Of a stretch of DNA of 64,000 nt, positions 1-7,718 are shown piece by piece. The DNA comes from UBA5018 sp947463165 (GTDB taxonomy: Bacteria; Cyanobacteriota; Cyanobacteriia; PCC-6307; Cyanobiaceae), in NCBI GenBank assembly GCA_943371245.1, contig CALRTY020000015.1:12932-76931 (forward strand), read 5' to 3'. Position 1 is the first letter of the stretch. The number at the start of each line of letters is the position of its first letter. The notes beneath the pieces are model-generated. The model was given only the letters and a program-made list of their open reading frames with translations, searched no databases and had not been told where the DNA came from. Made by a program: the position numbers and the translations under genes.

Positions 1-385
1 TTTTAGGCCCATTTTTGCTCTCAAAATAATTTACCCATTGCCAGCGCTGTAAGCGAGATGGAACATTACATTCTTCTAATTTTAACGGAATAATAAAAAT
101 TGCCCCTTCCGGTTGTTCTTCCGCAATATCAAGTGCAAATTTAATTTCCTTTTGAACAAAGCCTGCTTTTGAAATTGATGCGTTGGATAAGCAAATCAGA
201 ACGACATGAGAAAGCCGAACTGCTTCGGTAATTTCATATTGCCAATCCTGTCCTGCAATTAGTTTTTCTTCATCCAACCATGGATTAAACCCGTCTCTGC
301 GTAATTCTTGACAAAGAGCACGAACGGCAGGCTTGTCTGTAGATGTATGGCAAAGAAAAACGCTCAAATTTTTTGTGGAAGTCAT
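1..385 (-). CDS. TIR-domain protein, N-terminal part (cut by window edge)
   Basis: Reading the minus strand from the ATG at 385 gives 128 codons still open at base 1. The product is a TIR domain: a first strand with VFLCHTSTDK (residues 9-18), a box-2-like LDEEKLIAGQ segment (37-46), then VVLICLSNASIS (61-72) and FVQKEIKFAL (76-85). E80 in QKEI aligns with the catalytic glutamate of NAD-hydrolysing TIR domains such as SARM1. In bacteria such domains are often anti-phage NADase effectors or signalling adaptors, but the C-terminal partner domain lies outside the window, so the system type is unknown. The gene is clearly AT-richer than its neighbours, has many A/T-ending codons, and sits next to mobile-element debris, which suggests recent acquisition. 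Confidence 0.85.
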   Translation of the reverse strand, partial: MTSTKNLSVFLCHTSTDKPAVRALCQELRRDGFNPWLDEEKLIAGQDWQYEITEAVRLSHVVLICLSNASISKAGFVQKEIKFALDIAEEQPEGAIFIIPLKLEECNVPSRLQRWQWVNYFESKNGPK

Positions 386-736
386 AATATGTTTGGCATT
401 TATGGCAAAATATCGTGAGAGTGTTTGCGGTTGCTAAATTTTAGAGGCACGGGCTAAAAGCTTGGATAGATCGTGCGAAGCCACGATCTATCCTGTGTTG
501 GACAAGCCCCCACCGCCGGGGCTTGTCACTACTGAAGAAAGATATGGCCATTTTTCAGGTTTGCTTCATAATCTGTGTAGGTAGTATTACCTAGGGTTTT
601 GTCTCATGGGTGGCTGGCGTCGGCAGTCTACCAAGTGTAAGCACGCAGCGATTCCGCCAGTCCGTATCATTGGATCCAGATTGGCATTCCCCTGTTTTTT
701 ACCGCTAGTTCTATGACACACTCCGTGTGGCCCACG
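386..736. other. Gene-free stretch with hairpins
   Basis: I see no credible gene in these 351 bases. They separate the TIR gene start from the end of the transposase remnant. The only structure is the hairpin pair at 464-527. The AT-rich left part (386-460) would hold the TIR gene promoter, but I could not assign clear -35/-10 boxes. Confidence 0.5.
464..527. repeat. Two adjacent perfect hairpins
   Basis: Bases 464-475 pair perfectly with 482-493 (12 bp, 6-nt loop) and 501-510 pair perfectly with 518-527 (10 bp, 7-nt loop); 7 nt separate the two. Neither has a T-tract, so a simple intrinsic terminator is unlikely. They lie 210-275 bp downstream of the decayed IS91-type transposase and upstream of the TIR gene. 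They could be a leftover of a transposon end (single-strand transposons use hairpins), a REP-like element, or a transcript-end structure. Confidence 0.7.
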
Positions 737-1200
737 CTAGCACAGAAAGGGTATCATTCCATTCAGACGCACCGCCAGGAGCTGCATTAAGCCTCCGCAA
801 TGGGGGCAGAGGATGGGGGTTTTCTCTCGTGGCGGCGCGGGCCACGGCAGTCTTACGCTGAGGGCCAGTTGCACCAGCAGGATCAGCTTTTTGGTATTGC
901 CGTGCAGCAGGCCGAAATCACGAACCCGTCCGAAGCGAAGCCTAGGCGCCTGATGCCATCAAGCATCTTGGCGCGAAATACCTTTGCAAGATTACTCTCG
1001 TTGAATAAATATTTGCTCTGCTTGCTATGCCACTGCATTGCTTCCCGTGTCTCCCACCCCAGCAGGGACAATTAGGTGCACATGTGGATGATATCCGAGT
1101 TTGCGATTATGGGTATGTAGCACGGCATGAGCGCCGGTCTTTCCCTTCAGTTTGGGATCACGGCGGGCAAAGCTGTCAATGGTTGGTCATGCCCTCATCC
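737..1200 (-). pseudogene. IS91-family transposase remnant (frameshifted, deleted)
   Basis: Three minus-strand pieces in different frames match successive parts of an IS91-type Y2/HUH transposase. The first (about 1180-1036) contains FARRDPKLKGKTG and then HPHVHLIVPAG, the histidine-rich metal-binding motif. The second (about 1040-930) contains KYLFNESNLAKVFRAKML. The third (about 930-737) contains RVRDFGLLHGN and the C-terminal CPHCGG zinc-like motif, ending in TAG at 739-737. The section between the second and third pieces, which normally carries the catalytic tyrosine region, is missing, and the 5' end is gone at about 1200 where the Uma2 gene ends. The element cannot be active. Family assignment rests on motif recall, not on a search. 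Confidence 0.75.
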
Positions 1201-1217
1201 TTGCCTACGAATAGTCT

Positions 1218-1871
1218 TCAGCTCGCCCAAAGCTCATCCAGGTTGATCACCATACCTGGGAAGATGGGATCCGCCGAGATGCTTGACGCTGGCGCGATCC
1301 GCTGCGGGGCCTCGGCCCCGGCCTGCTGGGGACTCCACGCCTCCACCGCTTGCTGCTCCGGGATCAGCAGCCAGCCCAGCCGGGCGCCATTGCGCTGGTA
1401 AGCGGTCATCTTGCGGCGCAGGGCGGTGAGGCCCCGGGGGCCTTCATCGCTAGGACTGGCAAGCTCCACCACCAGATCGGGGCACAGGGGCGCGAAACCG
1501 CGGCGTTCATTGGCGCTGAGGGCCTGCCAGCGCGCCAGGGCCACCAGGGAAGCATCCGGGCTGAGTACGGAGTTATCGGGCAGGCGGAAGCCGGTGGAGC
1601 TGTCGAATGCCATCCAGCCTCCCCTGGCTCGCGCCCAGGTTTTGATTTGAAAAAACAGTTCGCCATTGCGGGCGCCCGTTTCGCTGCCTGTGGGGGTGAC
1701 GGGAATCAGGGAGCCATCGGCGGCCAGCTCCAGCACCGCATCCGGGTTGGCATCGCACAGCTGGGCAAACTGCTCGGGGGTGAGGCGCAGGCTGGCGGTG
1801 AGCGCAATCGGCAGCGTCAAGCCATCAACAAGCCCGGGGGATCGCTGAGCTCCCGGGGGCGGGGCGACCAT
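1218..1871 (-). CDS. Uma2-family endonuclease-like protein (DUF820)
   Basis: The product (217 aa from ATG 1871; an in-frame GTG at 1880 adds three residues) belongs to the Uma2/DUF820 family, a restriction-endonuclease-like fold that is greatly expanded in cyanobacteria and whose cellular role is unknown. Visible family features are the helical start LRLTPEQFAQLCDANPD, the PDASLV strand with its conserved Asp, and PDLVVELASPSD, where Asp/Glu are the expected PD-(D/E)xK-type acidic residues, followed by KMTAYQRNGARLGWLL. The family normally starts close to the LTPEQF helix, so the first 25 or so residues may be untranslated. It stands alone between two pieces of mobile-type debris, a common setting for this family. 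Confidence 0.85.
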   Translation of the reverse strand: MVAPPPGAQRSPGLVDGLTLPIALTASLRLTPEQFAQLCDANPDAVLELAADGSLIPVTPTGSETGARNGELFFQIKTWARARGGWMAFDSSTGFRLPDNSVLSPDASLVALARWQALSANERRGFAPLCPDLVVELASPSDEGPRGLTALRRKMTAYQRNGARLGWLLIPEQQAVEAWSPQQAGAEAPQRIAPASSISADPIFPGMVINLDELWAS

Positions 1872-1976
1872 GAACCGCACAGCGAAGCTGCTTCCAGCGT
1901 AGGAAGAGACCCCTCAGCGCACCCGATTTCCACCACCCTCTGCAGCGCTCATCTGCAGCCTGGGAAGCATCTCGGC

Positions 1977-2058
1977 TTTTCCCGCATCGGCTAACCAGTT
2001 TTTCCTGCATCGGAGGCTCGGATTTTCCTGCATCAGCAGGCCAGTTTTTCCTGCATTG
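1977..2058. repeat. 23-bp tandem repeat, four copies
   Basis: A core close to TTTTCCTGCATCGG recurs with exact 23-bp spacing, starting at 1977 (variant with CCCGCAT), 2000, 2023 and 2046; the 9 bases between cores vary. The array directly abuts the 5' break of the DUF4143 gene stump. The units are too short and the spacers too small and similar for a CRISPR array. Confidence 0.8.
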
Positions 2059-2061
2059 GAA

Positions 2062-2549
2062 ACCCGTCGCGCCCTCGGCCAACCTGGCCCGCCTGGCGGC
2101 CCCATCTGCGGTCAAAGGCAGCCCTGCGCCAGGCACCCCGGCGTCACTTCTGCGACCCCTCCCTGGCGGTGGCGGCCCTCGGCGGCAGCCCCGATCGGCT
2201 GCTCAAGGATCTGGAGTGGCTGGGGTTGCTGTTCGAGTCGCTGGTGATCCGCGACCTGCGGGTGCTGGCCCAGGCGCTGGCTGGCGAGGTGTTCCACTAC
2301 CGCGACGACTACGGCATTGAAGTAGACGCGATCGTGCAGCTGCGCGATGGCCGCTGGGGCGCAATCGAGGTGAAGCTGGGCCAGGGCCAGGTGGAGGCCG
2401 CCGCCGCCGGCCTGCTGCGCTTTCGCCAGCAGATCGATAGCCGTCGCACCGGAGAACCCGCCTTCCTGGCGGTGGTCTGCGGTAGCGGCTACGGCTACCG
2501 GCGGGCGGATGGAATAGCCGTGGTGCCTGTGGGGGCGCTGGGGCCTTGA
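2062..2549 (+). pseudogene. DUF4143/AAA_14 ATPase, C-terminal stump
   Basis: An open frame from about 2062 to the TGA at 2547 encodes only the C-terminal DUF4143 part of an AAA_14-type ATPase. Recognisable blocks are WRPHLRSKAALRQ, RHFCDPSLAVAALG (read from about 2142), LEWLGLLFESLVIRDLRVLAQ, the nuclease-like strand YGIEVDAIVQLRDG and GAIEVKLGQ. The whole N-terminal P-loop ATPase half (about 250 residues) is missing, and no good start codon with a ribosome site precedes the preserved part; a GTG at 2169 would give 126 aa. The left boundary coincides with the 23-bp repeat array. Residual expression of the domain cannot be excluded. Confidence 0.75.
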
Positions 2550-2588
2550 TCAGGCAGGTGGCATTACTTGTAGGTTGGAAGCATAGGC

Positions 2589-3035
2589 TTAAACTGAGAA
2601 AATGTATCGCCTGGCTTGGGTCGGGCTTGCCTTGCTTGCCGTAGCGGATCGGCTTTGACGAGGGGTTGGGCGTCGTTGGAAGGAGACGGCTCGAGTGGAT
2701 GGCTTTCGAGCCGCTTTGCCAAGTGCCTGCTCCGCCCACTTGTTGAGGCTGGTTCCGCTCCGGGCGGCAGCCTTGAGAGCTGCCGCATGTATTTCAGGTG
2801 AGATGTGCAGCATTGGTTTACCGCTTGCGGGCTTTTCTGGCGCAGAACCCAGTGCCTGGGATGCGGCTAAATAGTCTTCGATGGCGGCATAAAAATTGGA
2901 CTCAAACTCTGCTACAGACTCGCCATGAAACGAGATGATGTCGTCAATGCCCAGAACACGACCAACGAGAATCTTGTCTTCAGTATCTAAGACCATGCTC
3001 GCCGTGTAGCCCTTGTAGTCCATGGAATTGATCAT
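2589..3035 (-). CDS. HicB-like antitoxin (orphan)
   Basis: From ATG 3035 the product is 148 aa. Its first 60 residues have the HicB fold (MDYKGYTASMVLD, then ILVGRVLGIDDIISFHGES and VAEFESNFYAAIEDYL), and residues about 80-110 form a ribbon-helix-helix-type DNA-binding segment (PMLHISPEIHAAALKAA, TSLNKWAEQALG). HicB proteins neutralise the HicA mRNA-cleaving toxin and repress their own operon. No hicA-like dsRBD gene is visible on either side, so this is an orphan or its toxin has been lost. The basic tail after residue 115 is longer than usual and may result from loss of the original stop. A second start (ATG 3023) is equally plausible. Confidence 0.75.
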   Translation of the reverse strand: MINSMDYKGYTASMVLDTEDKILVGRVLGIDDIISFHGESVAEFESNFYAAIEDYLAASQALGSAPEKPASGKPMLHISPEIHAAALKAAARSGTSLNKWAEQALGKAARKPSTRAVSFQRRPTPRQSRSATASKASPTQARRYIFSV

Positions 3036-3138
3036 GGCTTGATGGCGACTTGCGGTAATGGGGAACTGGGAAGTGTCAGTTAGAGGATTTCCGCCGCTGA
3101 CCAACGCTCCTACCACCCAAATCCGCCATAGTGGGCCG

Positions 3139-3372
3139 ATGGAAAAGAGCAAGCCAATGGCTCGGGAGAGCACGGCGGAGATGGCCGCCAACATCAGCCG
3201 TGAACTGGCAGTGATTCTGCGCAGCCTGGCCCAGGGTCGTGGCGACCCGATCGCCGAGCCAAGGCTCACTGCGACGGCCATGGCCCACCTGCTGATCTGC
3301 AGCAGGGAGCTACTGCAAAACCTGCTGATCGATACGGCCCGTAGACCCCAGCGCATCGAAATTGATAGCTAA
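3139..3372 (+). CDS. Small hypothetical protein
   Basis: From ATG 3139 the ORF encodes 77 aa, mostly helical, with GC-rich third positions like genuine genes of this genome (MEKSKPMARES near the start, ELAVILRSLAQGRGD in the middle, LICSRELLQNLLIDTA near the end). I do not recognise the family. It runs divergently from the HicB-like gene with about 100 bp between the starts, so the two could share a control region. It is not a HicA toxin by sequence. A longer reading from GTG/ATG codons near 3058 looks non-coding. Confidence 0.4.
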   Translation: MEKSKPMARESTAEMAANISRELAVILRSLAQGRGDPIAEPRLTATAMAHLLICSRELLQNLLIDTARRPQRIEIDS

Positions 3373-3444
3373 CTAGCGGGGGGCACCAGCACAGGTCCTG
3401 ACCAAACGAACCGCCTATCGCTCCTGTGCTTGCGCAAATACCAT

Positions 3445-3476
3445 TAAAAAGCCCCCGGGGGAGCAACCCGGGGGCT
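3445..3476 (-). terminator. Intrinsic terminator, minus strand
   Basis: A 10-bp perfect GC-rich stem (3450-3459 with 3467-3476, 7-nt loop) is followed on the minus strand by a run of five T (3450-3446). It would end a minus-strand transcript coming from higher coordinates. The nearest annotated minus-strand gene, the DEAD-box helicase, stops 430 bp earlier. Confidence 0.8.
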
Positions 3477-3904
3477 TAGGAAGCCGTCCCTTTGTTTGGC
3501 ATAAAAATTGCCAGATGTTTTTTGCTGCTGTGAAGCTGCTGGCCTTGGCGCCTGGGGCCTAATGATCCAGGATGGGGCAGTTTGGGTTCCTTGGGGCACC
3601 TGAAGCGGTGCGAATGGAGTGCCGACCGGCATGACGCCCAATTGGATAAAAATCCTCTTGTCACACCGGACGGCCCGCCCCGATTGGTTGGAGACTGTTG
3701 GAGCAGGGGCCTGCAGTCAGCTTGCTTCCGGTTGCTGGCGGGGTGGCGTGTCGTCCATCGTGGGCGCCTCCTGAGTTCGTGAATACAGAATCGCCCATCT
3801 GGCGTTGCCACGCAATCGGCGATTACACCTATTGCCTCGCCCTGGCATCGGCAACAGGATGGAAGGCTTGGGGTCCTTGCTCTAAGGAGCCCCGGCGCAC
3901 CACA
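3477..3904. other. 428-bp gap, possibly transcribed
   Basis: No protein of convincing length lies here. The stretch ends in the strong minus-strand terminator at 3445-3476 and contains the 13-codon ORF at 3717-3758, so it may be a long helicase 3' UTR or a separate small RNA. Confidence 0.4.
3717..3758 (-). CDS. Possible 13-codon small ORF
   Basis: On the minus strand a perfect AGGAGG (3772-3767) sits 8 nt before ATG 3758, followed by 13 codons reading MDDTPPRQQPEAS and TGA. So strong a ribosome site is unusual in this genome, where most genes have weak ones. It could be a small protein, a leader peptide, or chance. No homologue is recalled. Confidence 0.25.
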   Translation of the reverse strand: MDDTPPRQQPEAS

Positions 3905-5218
3905 TCAACGACCGGCCATGGGGCGCCGGCCACTGCGCCTGGGGCTGGGGGCCGCTGCCGCTGGGTGATTGCTGCGGCTGCGGTTGCCGGAGCCGCCAGG
4001 CTGGCGGCCCTTGCCGCGGCCGCCACTGAGATCGAGGGGAGCGGCCTTGAGCACCTTCGGCTCGAAACCTGCCACCTCCTGGCGGGGCAATGGATTGCCG
4101 AGCAGCCGTTCAATCGCCCGCAGCAGCTCGCATTCCTCGGCGGCCACCAGCGAAATCGCCTGGCCGCTGTGCCCGGCCCGGCCGGTGCGGCCAATCCGGT
4201 GCACGTAGTCCTCGGCGTGGTTGGGCAGATCCAGGTTGATCACGTGGGGCAACTGGTGGATATCGATGCCGCGGGCCGCCAGATCCGTGGCCACCAGCAC
4301 CCGCAGGGCACCGCTCTTAAATTCGGAGAGGGCCCGGGTGCGGGCGCCCTGGCTCTTGTTGCCGTGGATGGCGGCGGCGGCCATGCCCTCCTTCTCCAGC
4401 CGTTCGGCCATCCGATTCGCCCCGTGTTTGGTGCGCGAGAACACCAGCACCTGCTGCCAGTTATTGGCGCGGATCAGATGGCTGAGCAGATCCCCCTTGC
4501 GATCCATGTCGCAGGGGTGCAGCAGGTGCTCCACCGTGGGGGCGGCGCGGTTTTCAGGCGTCGCCTGCAGCTGCACCGGCTGCTGCAACAGCCCCGTGGC
4601 CAGCCTTCTGATATCGGTTGAAAAGGTGGCGGAAAACAGCAGGTTTTGCCGTTTGGGTGGCATCAAGGCCAGGATTTTGTGGATATCGCGGATGAAGCCC
4701 ATATCGAGCATGCGATCGGCTTCATCGAGCACCAGGATCTCCACCCGATCCAGCCGCAGGGCCCGCTGCTGCTGCAGGTCCATCAGCCTTCCCGGCGTGG
4801 CCACCAGGATGTCGGTGCCCCGCTGCAGGCGGATCATCTGGGGGTTGATCTTCACCCCGCCAAACACCACATCACTGCGCAGGTTTAGATAGCGGCCATA
4901 GGCCCTCACGCTCTCGGCCACCTGGGCGGCCAGCTCGCGGGTGGGGGTGAGTACCAGGGCGCGCACCACGCCAGCGCGGGCCTGGGGCCCATGGCGCAGC
5001 AGCTCCAACATCGGCAGCGTAAAACCCGCGGTTTTGCCAGTACCCGTTTGGGCGGCGGCCATCACGTCGCGGCCGGCAAGTACGGCGGGAATACATTGCC
5101 CCTGGATTGGGGAAGGCTGGGTGTAGCCCTTTTCGGCAACAGCCTTGAGAATTGGCTCCCCCAGCCCGAGGGAGGCAAAATCAACAGTAGCTTGAGAAAT
5201 AGCCTTAACATCCGACAT
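3905..5218 (-). CDS. DEAD-box ATP-dependent RNA helicase (RhlE-like)
   Basis: The 437-aa product carries the full DEAD-box set: Q motif region before GYTQPSPIQGQ (31-41), Walker A AQTGTGKT (56-63), PTRELA (92-97), TPGR (141-144), DEAD (165-168), SAT (196-198), ARGID (315-319) and HRIGRTGR (340-347). These proteins unwind short RNA duplexes in ribosome assembly and mRNA turnover; the cyanobacterial RhlE-like member CrhR is cold- and redox-responsive, but orthology here is inference. The tail after residue 400 is rich in G, R, S and P, typical of an unstructured RNA-binding extension. ATG 5218 is preferred to the GTG at 5221. It is a single gene with 115 bp upstream before trpC's end. Confidence 0.95.
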   Translation of the reverse strand: MSDVKAISQATVDFASLGLGEPILKAVAEKGYTQPSPIQGQCIPAVLAGRDVMAAAQTGTGKTAGFTLPMLELLRHGPQARAGVVRALVLTPTRELAAQVAESVRAYGRYLNLRSDVVFGGVKINPQMIRLQRGTDILVATPGRLMDLQQQRALRLDRVEILVLDEADRMLDMGFIRDIHKILALMPPKRQNLLFSATFSTDIRRLATGLLQQPVQLQATPENRAAPTVEHLLHPCDMDRKGDLLSHLIRANNWQQVLVFSRTKHGANRMAERLEKEGMAAAAIHGNKSQGARTRALSEFKSGALRVLVATDLAARGIDIHQLPHVINLDLPNHAEDYVHRIGRTGRAGHSGQAISLVAAEECELLRAIERLLGNPLPRQEVAGFEPKVLKAAPLDLSGGRGKGRQPGGSGNRSRSNHPAAAAPSPRRSGRRPMAGR

Positions 5219-5340
5219 CACCCCAGCCTAGATGGCCTCCAGATCCGGGCCCTACCGCCGTGCGTCGGCCCTGATCCAGGCCTGGAGGTTTTGGGGCCCG
5301 GGAAGCTCTGGGGGGCCGAACCCTGGTTGAGGGGAGGCGC

Positions 5341-6225
5341 CTAGCCGTTAATCAACTGCTCCAATGCGGCGGTCACGTCGTCTTGGCGCATCAGCGATTC
5401 GCCCACCAGCACCGCATCGGCGCCGGCGTTTTGCACCCGATCGAGATCGTCGCGGCTGAACAGCCCCGATTCACTCACCAGCAGGGCCCCCTTGGCGCGG
5501 ATCCGATCGCCGTAGCTGGCCATCAGCCGCTCGGTGGTGGCCAAATCCGTGTGGAAGCTGCTCAGATCGCGGTTGTTGATGCCGATCAGCTTCACCCGAT
5601 CGAGGGCCAGCGCCCGCTCCATTTCCTCCTCGTCGTGCACCTCCAGCAACACCGCCAGCTGCAGGCTGTGGGCCACCTTGAGCAGGTAGCGCAGGTCGGC
5701 GTCGCTGAGGATGGCGGCAATCAATAAAACGGCATCGGCACCGCAGGCGCGGGCGTGATACAGCTGATAGGGGGTGAGGATGAATTCTTTGCACAGCAGG
5801 GGCAGATCCACGGCGCCGCGCACCGCCACCAGCACCTCAAAGCCCCCCTGAAAAAACTTTTTATCGGTGAGCACCGATAGACAACTGGCGCCGCCCAATT
5901 GGTAGGAGCGGGCAATCGCCACCGGATCGAAATCGGCGCGGATCACCCCCTTGCTGGGGCTGGCCTTCTTCACCTCGGCGATCACCGCCGGCTTGCGGCA
6001 GCTGGCCTTTAGTGCCGCCACAAAGTCGTGGGTGGGCGGTAGATCGGCCACCTGCTTCTGCAACTTCTCCAAACCCACCCGCTGGCGGGCCTGCTCCACC
6101 TCCCGGTCTTTCTCCCAAACGATCTCCTCCAAGATGTGGCGCGGCTGCTGATCTGGATGGGGGATGCCGTATTCCAGATGGGCTACCCGCACGCTCGGGT
6201 TAGGGGGGCGACGACGAATTTCCAT
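5341..6225 (-). CDS. trpC: Indole-3-glycerol phosphate synthase
   Basis: The 294-aa protein catalyses ring closure of the anthranilate-derived ribulotide to indole-3-glycerol phosphate in tryptophan synthesis. The diagnostic EVKKASPSKG (84-93) with the catalytic lysine is present, followed by KEFILTPYQLYHARACGADAVLLI, LLEVHDEEEMERAL, GINNRDL and the phosphate-binding SESG and VGESLM segments of the TIM barrel. Residues before DFVAALK form the N-terminal extension usual in cyanobacteria. The start at ATG 6225 lies only 1 nt after the lpdA stop, so the two genes are almost certainly cotranscribed and translationally coupled. An upstream in-frame start at 6279 would overlap lpdA and is rejected. 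Confidence 0.97.
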   Translation of the reverse strand: MEIRRRPPNPSVRVAHLEYGIPHPDQQPRHILEEIVWEKDREVEQARQRVGLEKLQKQVADLPPTHDFVAALKASCRKPAVIAEVKKASPSKGVIRADFDPVAIARSYQLGGASCLSVLTDKKFFQGGFEVLVAVRGAVDLPLLCKEFILTPYQLYHARACGADAVLLIAAILSDADLRYLLKVAHSLQLAVLLEVHDEEEMERALALDRVKLIGINNRDLSSFHTDLATTERLMASYGDRIRAKGALLVSESGLFSRDDLDRVQNAGADAVLVGESLMRQDDVTAALEQLING

Positions 6226-6226
6226 C

Positions 6227-7684
6227 TCAGGCCACCACCGCCATCGCCGCCTGTTTGTAGGCCACTTCCACCACCTCACTCAAGGTGGGATGGGTGTGCA
6301 CCTCGGTGGCCAATTGCACCACGCTCTGGCGGCGGGCGATGGCATTGGCGATCTCTTGAATCAAGTCGGCGGCATGCAGCCCGTAGATGTGGGCACCGAG
6401 CACCTCGCCACTGGCTTTGTTAAATAACAACTTCATCAATCCGTCGCTCTCCAGTTCAGCCAGGGCCTTGGAATTGGCCTTGAAATAGCTACGCACAGAC
6501 CCCAACTCAAAACCCTCCTTGGCGGCCAGGGCCTTGGCATCGGCTTCACTCAATCCCACCGAACTGATCTCGGGATGGGTGAAGGTGGCTGCCGGTATTG
6601 ATCGGTAATCGATCTGGCGGGCATGGCCCAAGATGTTGTCAATCGCCACCGTGCCCTGGGCCGCAGCCGTATGGGCCAGCATCATCTTGCCGGTGACATC
6701 GCCCACCGCCCATAAATTCGGCACCACCGCCGCGCCCGGCTCGTTGTTCTCCAGCACCCGCATGGCGTCGTCCACCGCGATGAAGCCCCGCTGGGTGCTC
6801 ACCCCCACGGCGGCCAGGTTGAGCTCCTTGCTGGTGGGCACCCGGCCGGTGGCCACCAGCACCGCATCCACCTCCAGGGTTTCCACCGGCTCGCGGCTGG
6901 CCATCTCCACCAGCTCGATCCGCACCGGGCAACCGGGGGTGATCGACTTGGCCAGCACCCCGGCCCGGGCATCGATTTCGCGGCCGTCGATCAAGTGGCG
7001 GGCGGCGATTTTGGCGATATCTGGATCAAAGGTGGGCATCACCCGATCCAGGGCCTCGATCATGGTTACCTCACAGCCCAGAGCCGTGTACACATCGGCA
7101 AATTCCAGGCCGATATAGCCACTGCCCACGATGGCGATCCAGCGCGGCAGCCACTCAAGGTTGATCGCCTCATCGCTGGTGAATACGGTGCGGCCATCGG
7201 TGACGATCCCCGGCGGCACAAACGGATCGGAGCCGGTGGCCAGGATCACGTGGCGGGCGCTGTAGATCCGCTCGATGCCGCTGCCGCTCTCGCGCACCGT
7301 CACCCGCTGGGGCCCCTCCAGCCTTCCCTTGCCCCGCATGATCTGCACGCCAGAGCGTTCCAGGGTTTTGGTGAGGTTGGTGCGGATCGTGGCCACCAAT
7401 TGGTTGGCGTGGTCGGCGATCTTCTGCCGCTCAAAGCGCACCGGCGCCGCATGGATGCCAAAGCCGGCCAGGTGCTCGGCATCGGCCAGCTCCCGCACCC
7501 GGCCGCTGGCCGCCAGCAGCGCTTTGGAGGGCACGCAGCCGCGGTTGACGCAGGTGCCGCCCATGTCGCGGGCCTCCACGATCGCCACCCGCAGGCCGTG
7601 GTCGGCGCCGTGTTTGGCGGCATCAAAGCCGCCATAGCCGGCACCGATCACGATCACGTCAAAGTCGAAGGTGGCTTCGCTCAC
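6227..7684 (-). CDS. lpdA: Dihydrolipoyl dehydrogenase (E3)
   Basis: The 485-aa flavoprotein reoxidises dihydrolipoyl groups of 2-oxoacid dehydrogenase complexes and the glycine cleavage H protein, passing electrons via FAD to NAD. FAD-binding GAGYGG is at 14-19, the redox-active disulfide GGTCVNRGC has C45 and C50, the NAD-binding GSGYIGLEFADVY follows about residue 180, and the C-terminal HTHPTLSEV supplies the catalytic His-Glu pair. The start is taken as GTG 7684 because the protein begins right there with SEATFDFDVIVIGAG; upstream in-frame codons would run into trmH. It lies 34 nt after trmH and 1 nt before trpC. Confidence 0.96.
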   Translation of the reverse strand: MSEATFDFDVIVIGAGYGGFDAAKHGADHGLRVAIVEARDMGGTCVNRGCVPSKALLAASGRVRELADAEHLAGFGIHAAPVRFERQKIADHANQLVATIRTNLTKTLERSGVQIMRGKGRLEGPQRVTVRESGSGIERIYSARHVILATGSDPFVPPGIVTDGRTVFTSDEAINLEWLPRWIAIVGSGYIGLEFADVYTALGCEVTMIEALDRVMPTFDPDIAKIAARHLIDGREIDARAGVLAKSITPGCPVRIELVEMASREPVETLEVDAVLVATGRVPTSKELNLAAVGVSTQRGFIAVDDAMRVLENNEPGAAVVPNLWAVGDVTGKMMLAHTAAAQGTVAIDNILGHARQIDYRSIPAATFTHPEISSVGLSEADAKALAAKEGFELGSVRSYFKANSKALAELESDGLMKLLFNKASGEVLGAHIYGLHAADLIQEIANAIARRQSVVQLATEVHTHPTLSEVVEVAYKQAAMAVVA

Positions 7685-7718
7685 CGAGCCGCAGCGCAGA
7701 TGCCGCCATCCTCCCCCG

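Noticed and set aside
800..1075. 91-codon plus-strand ORF
   Set aside because: The opposite strand carries clear IS91 transposase fragments, so this frame is a by-product.
1977..2058. CRISPR array
   Set aside because: Repeat core is about 14 bp with 9-bp variable parts; real arrays have longer repeats and 30-bp-class spacers, and no cas genes are present.
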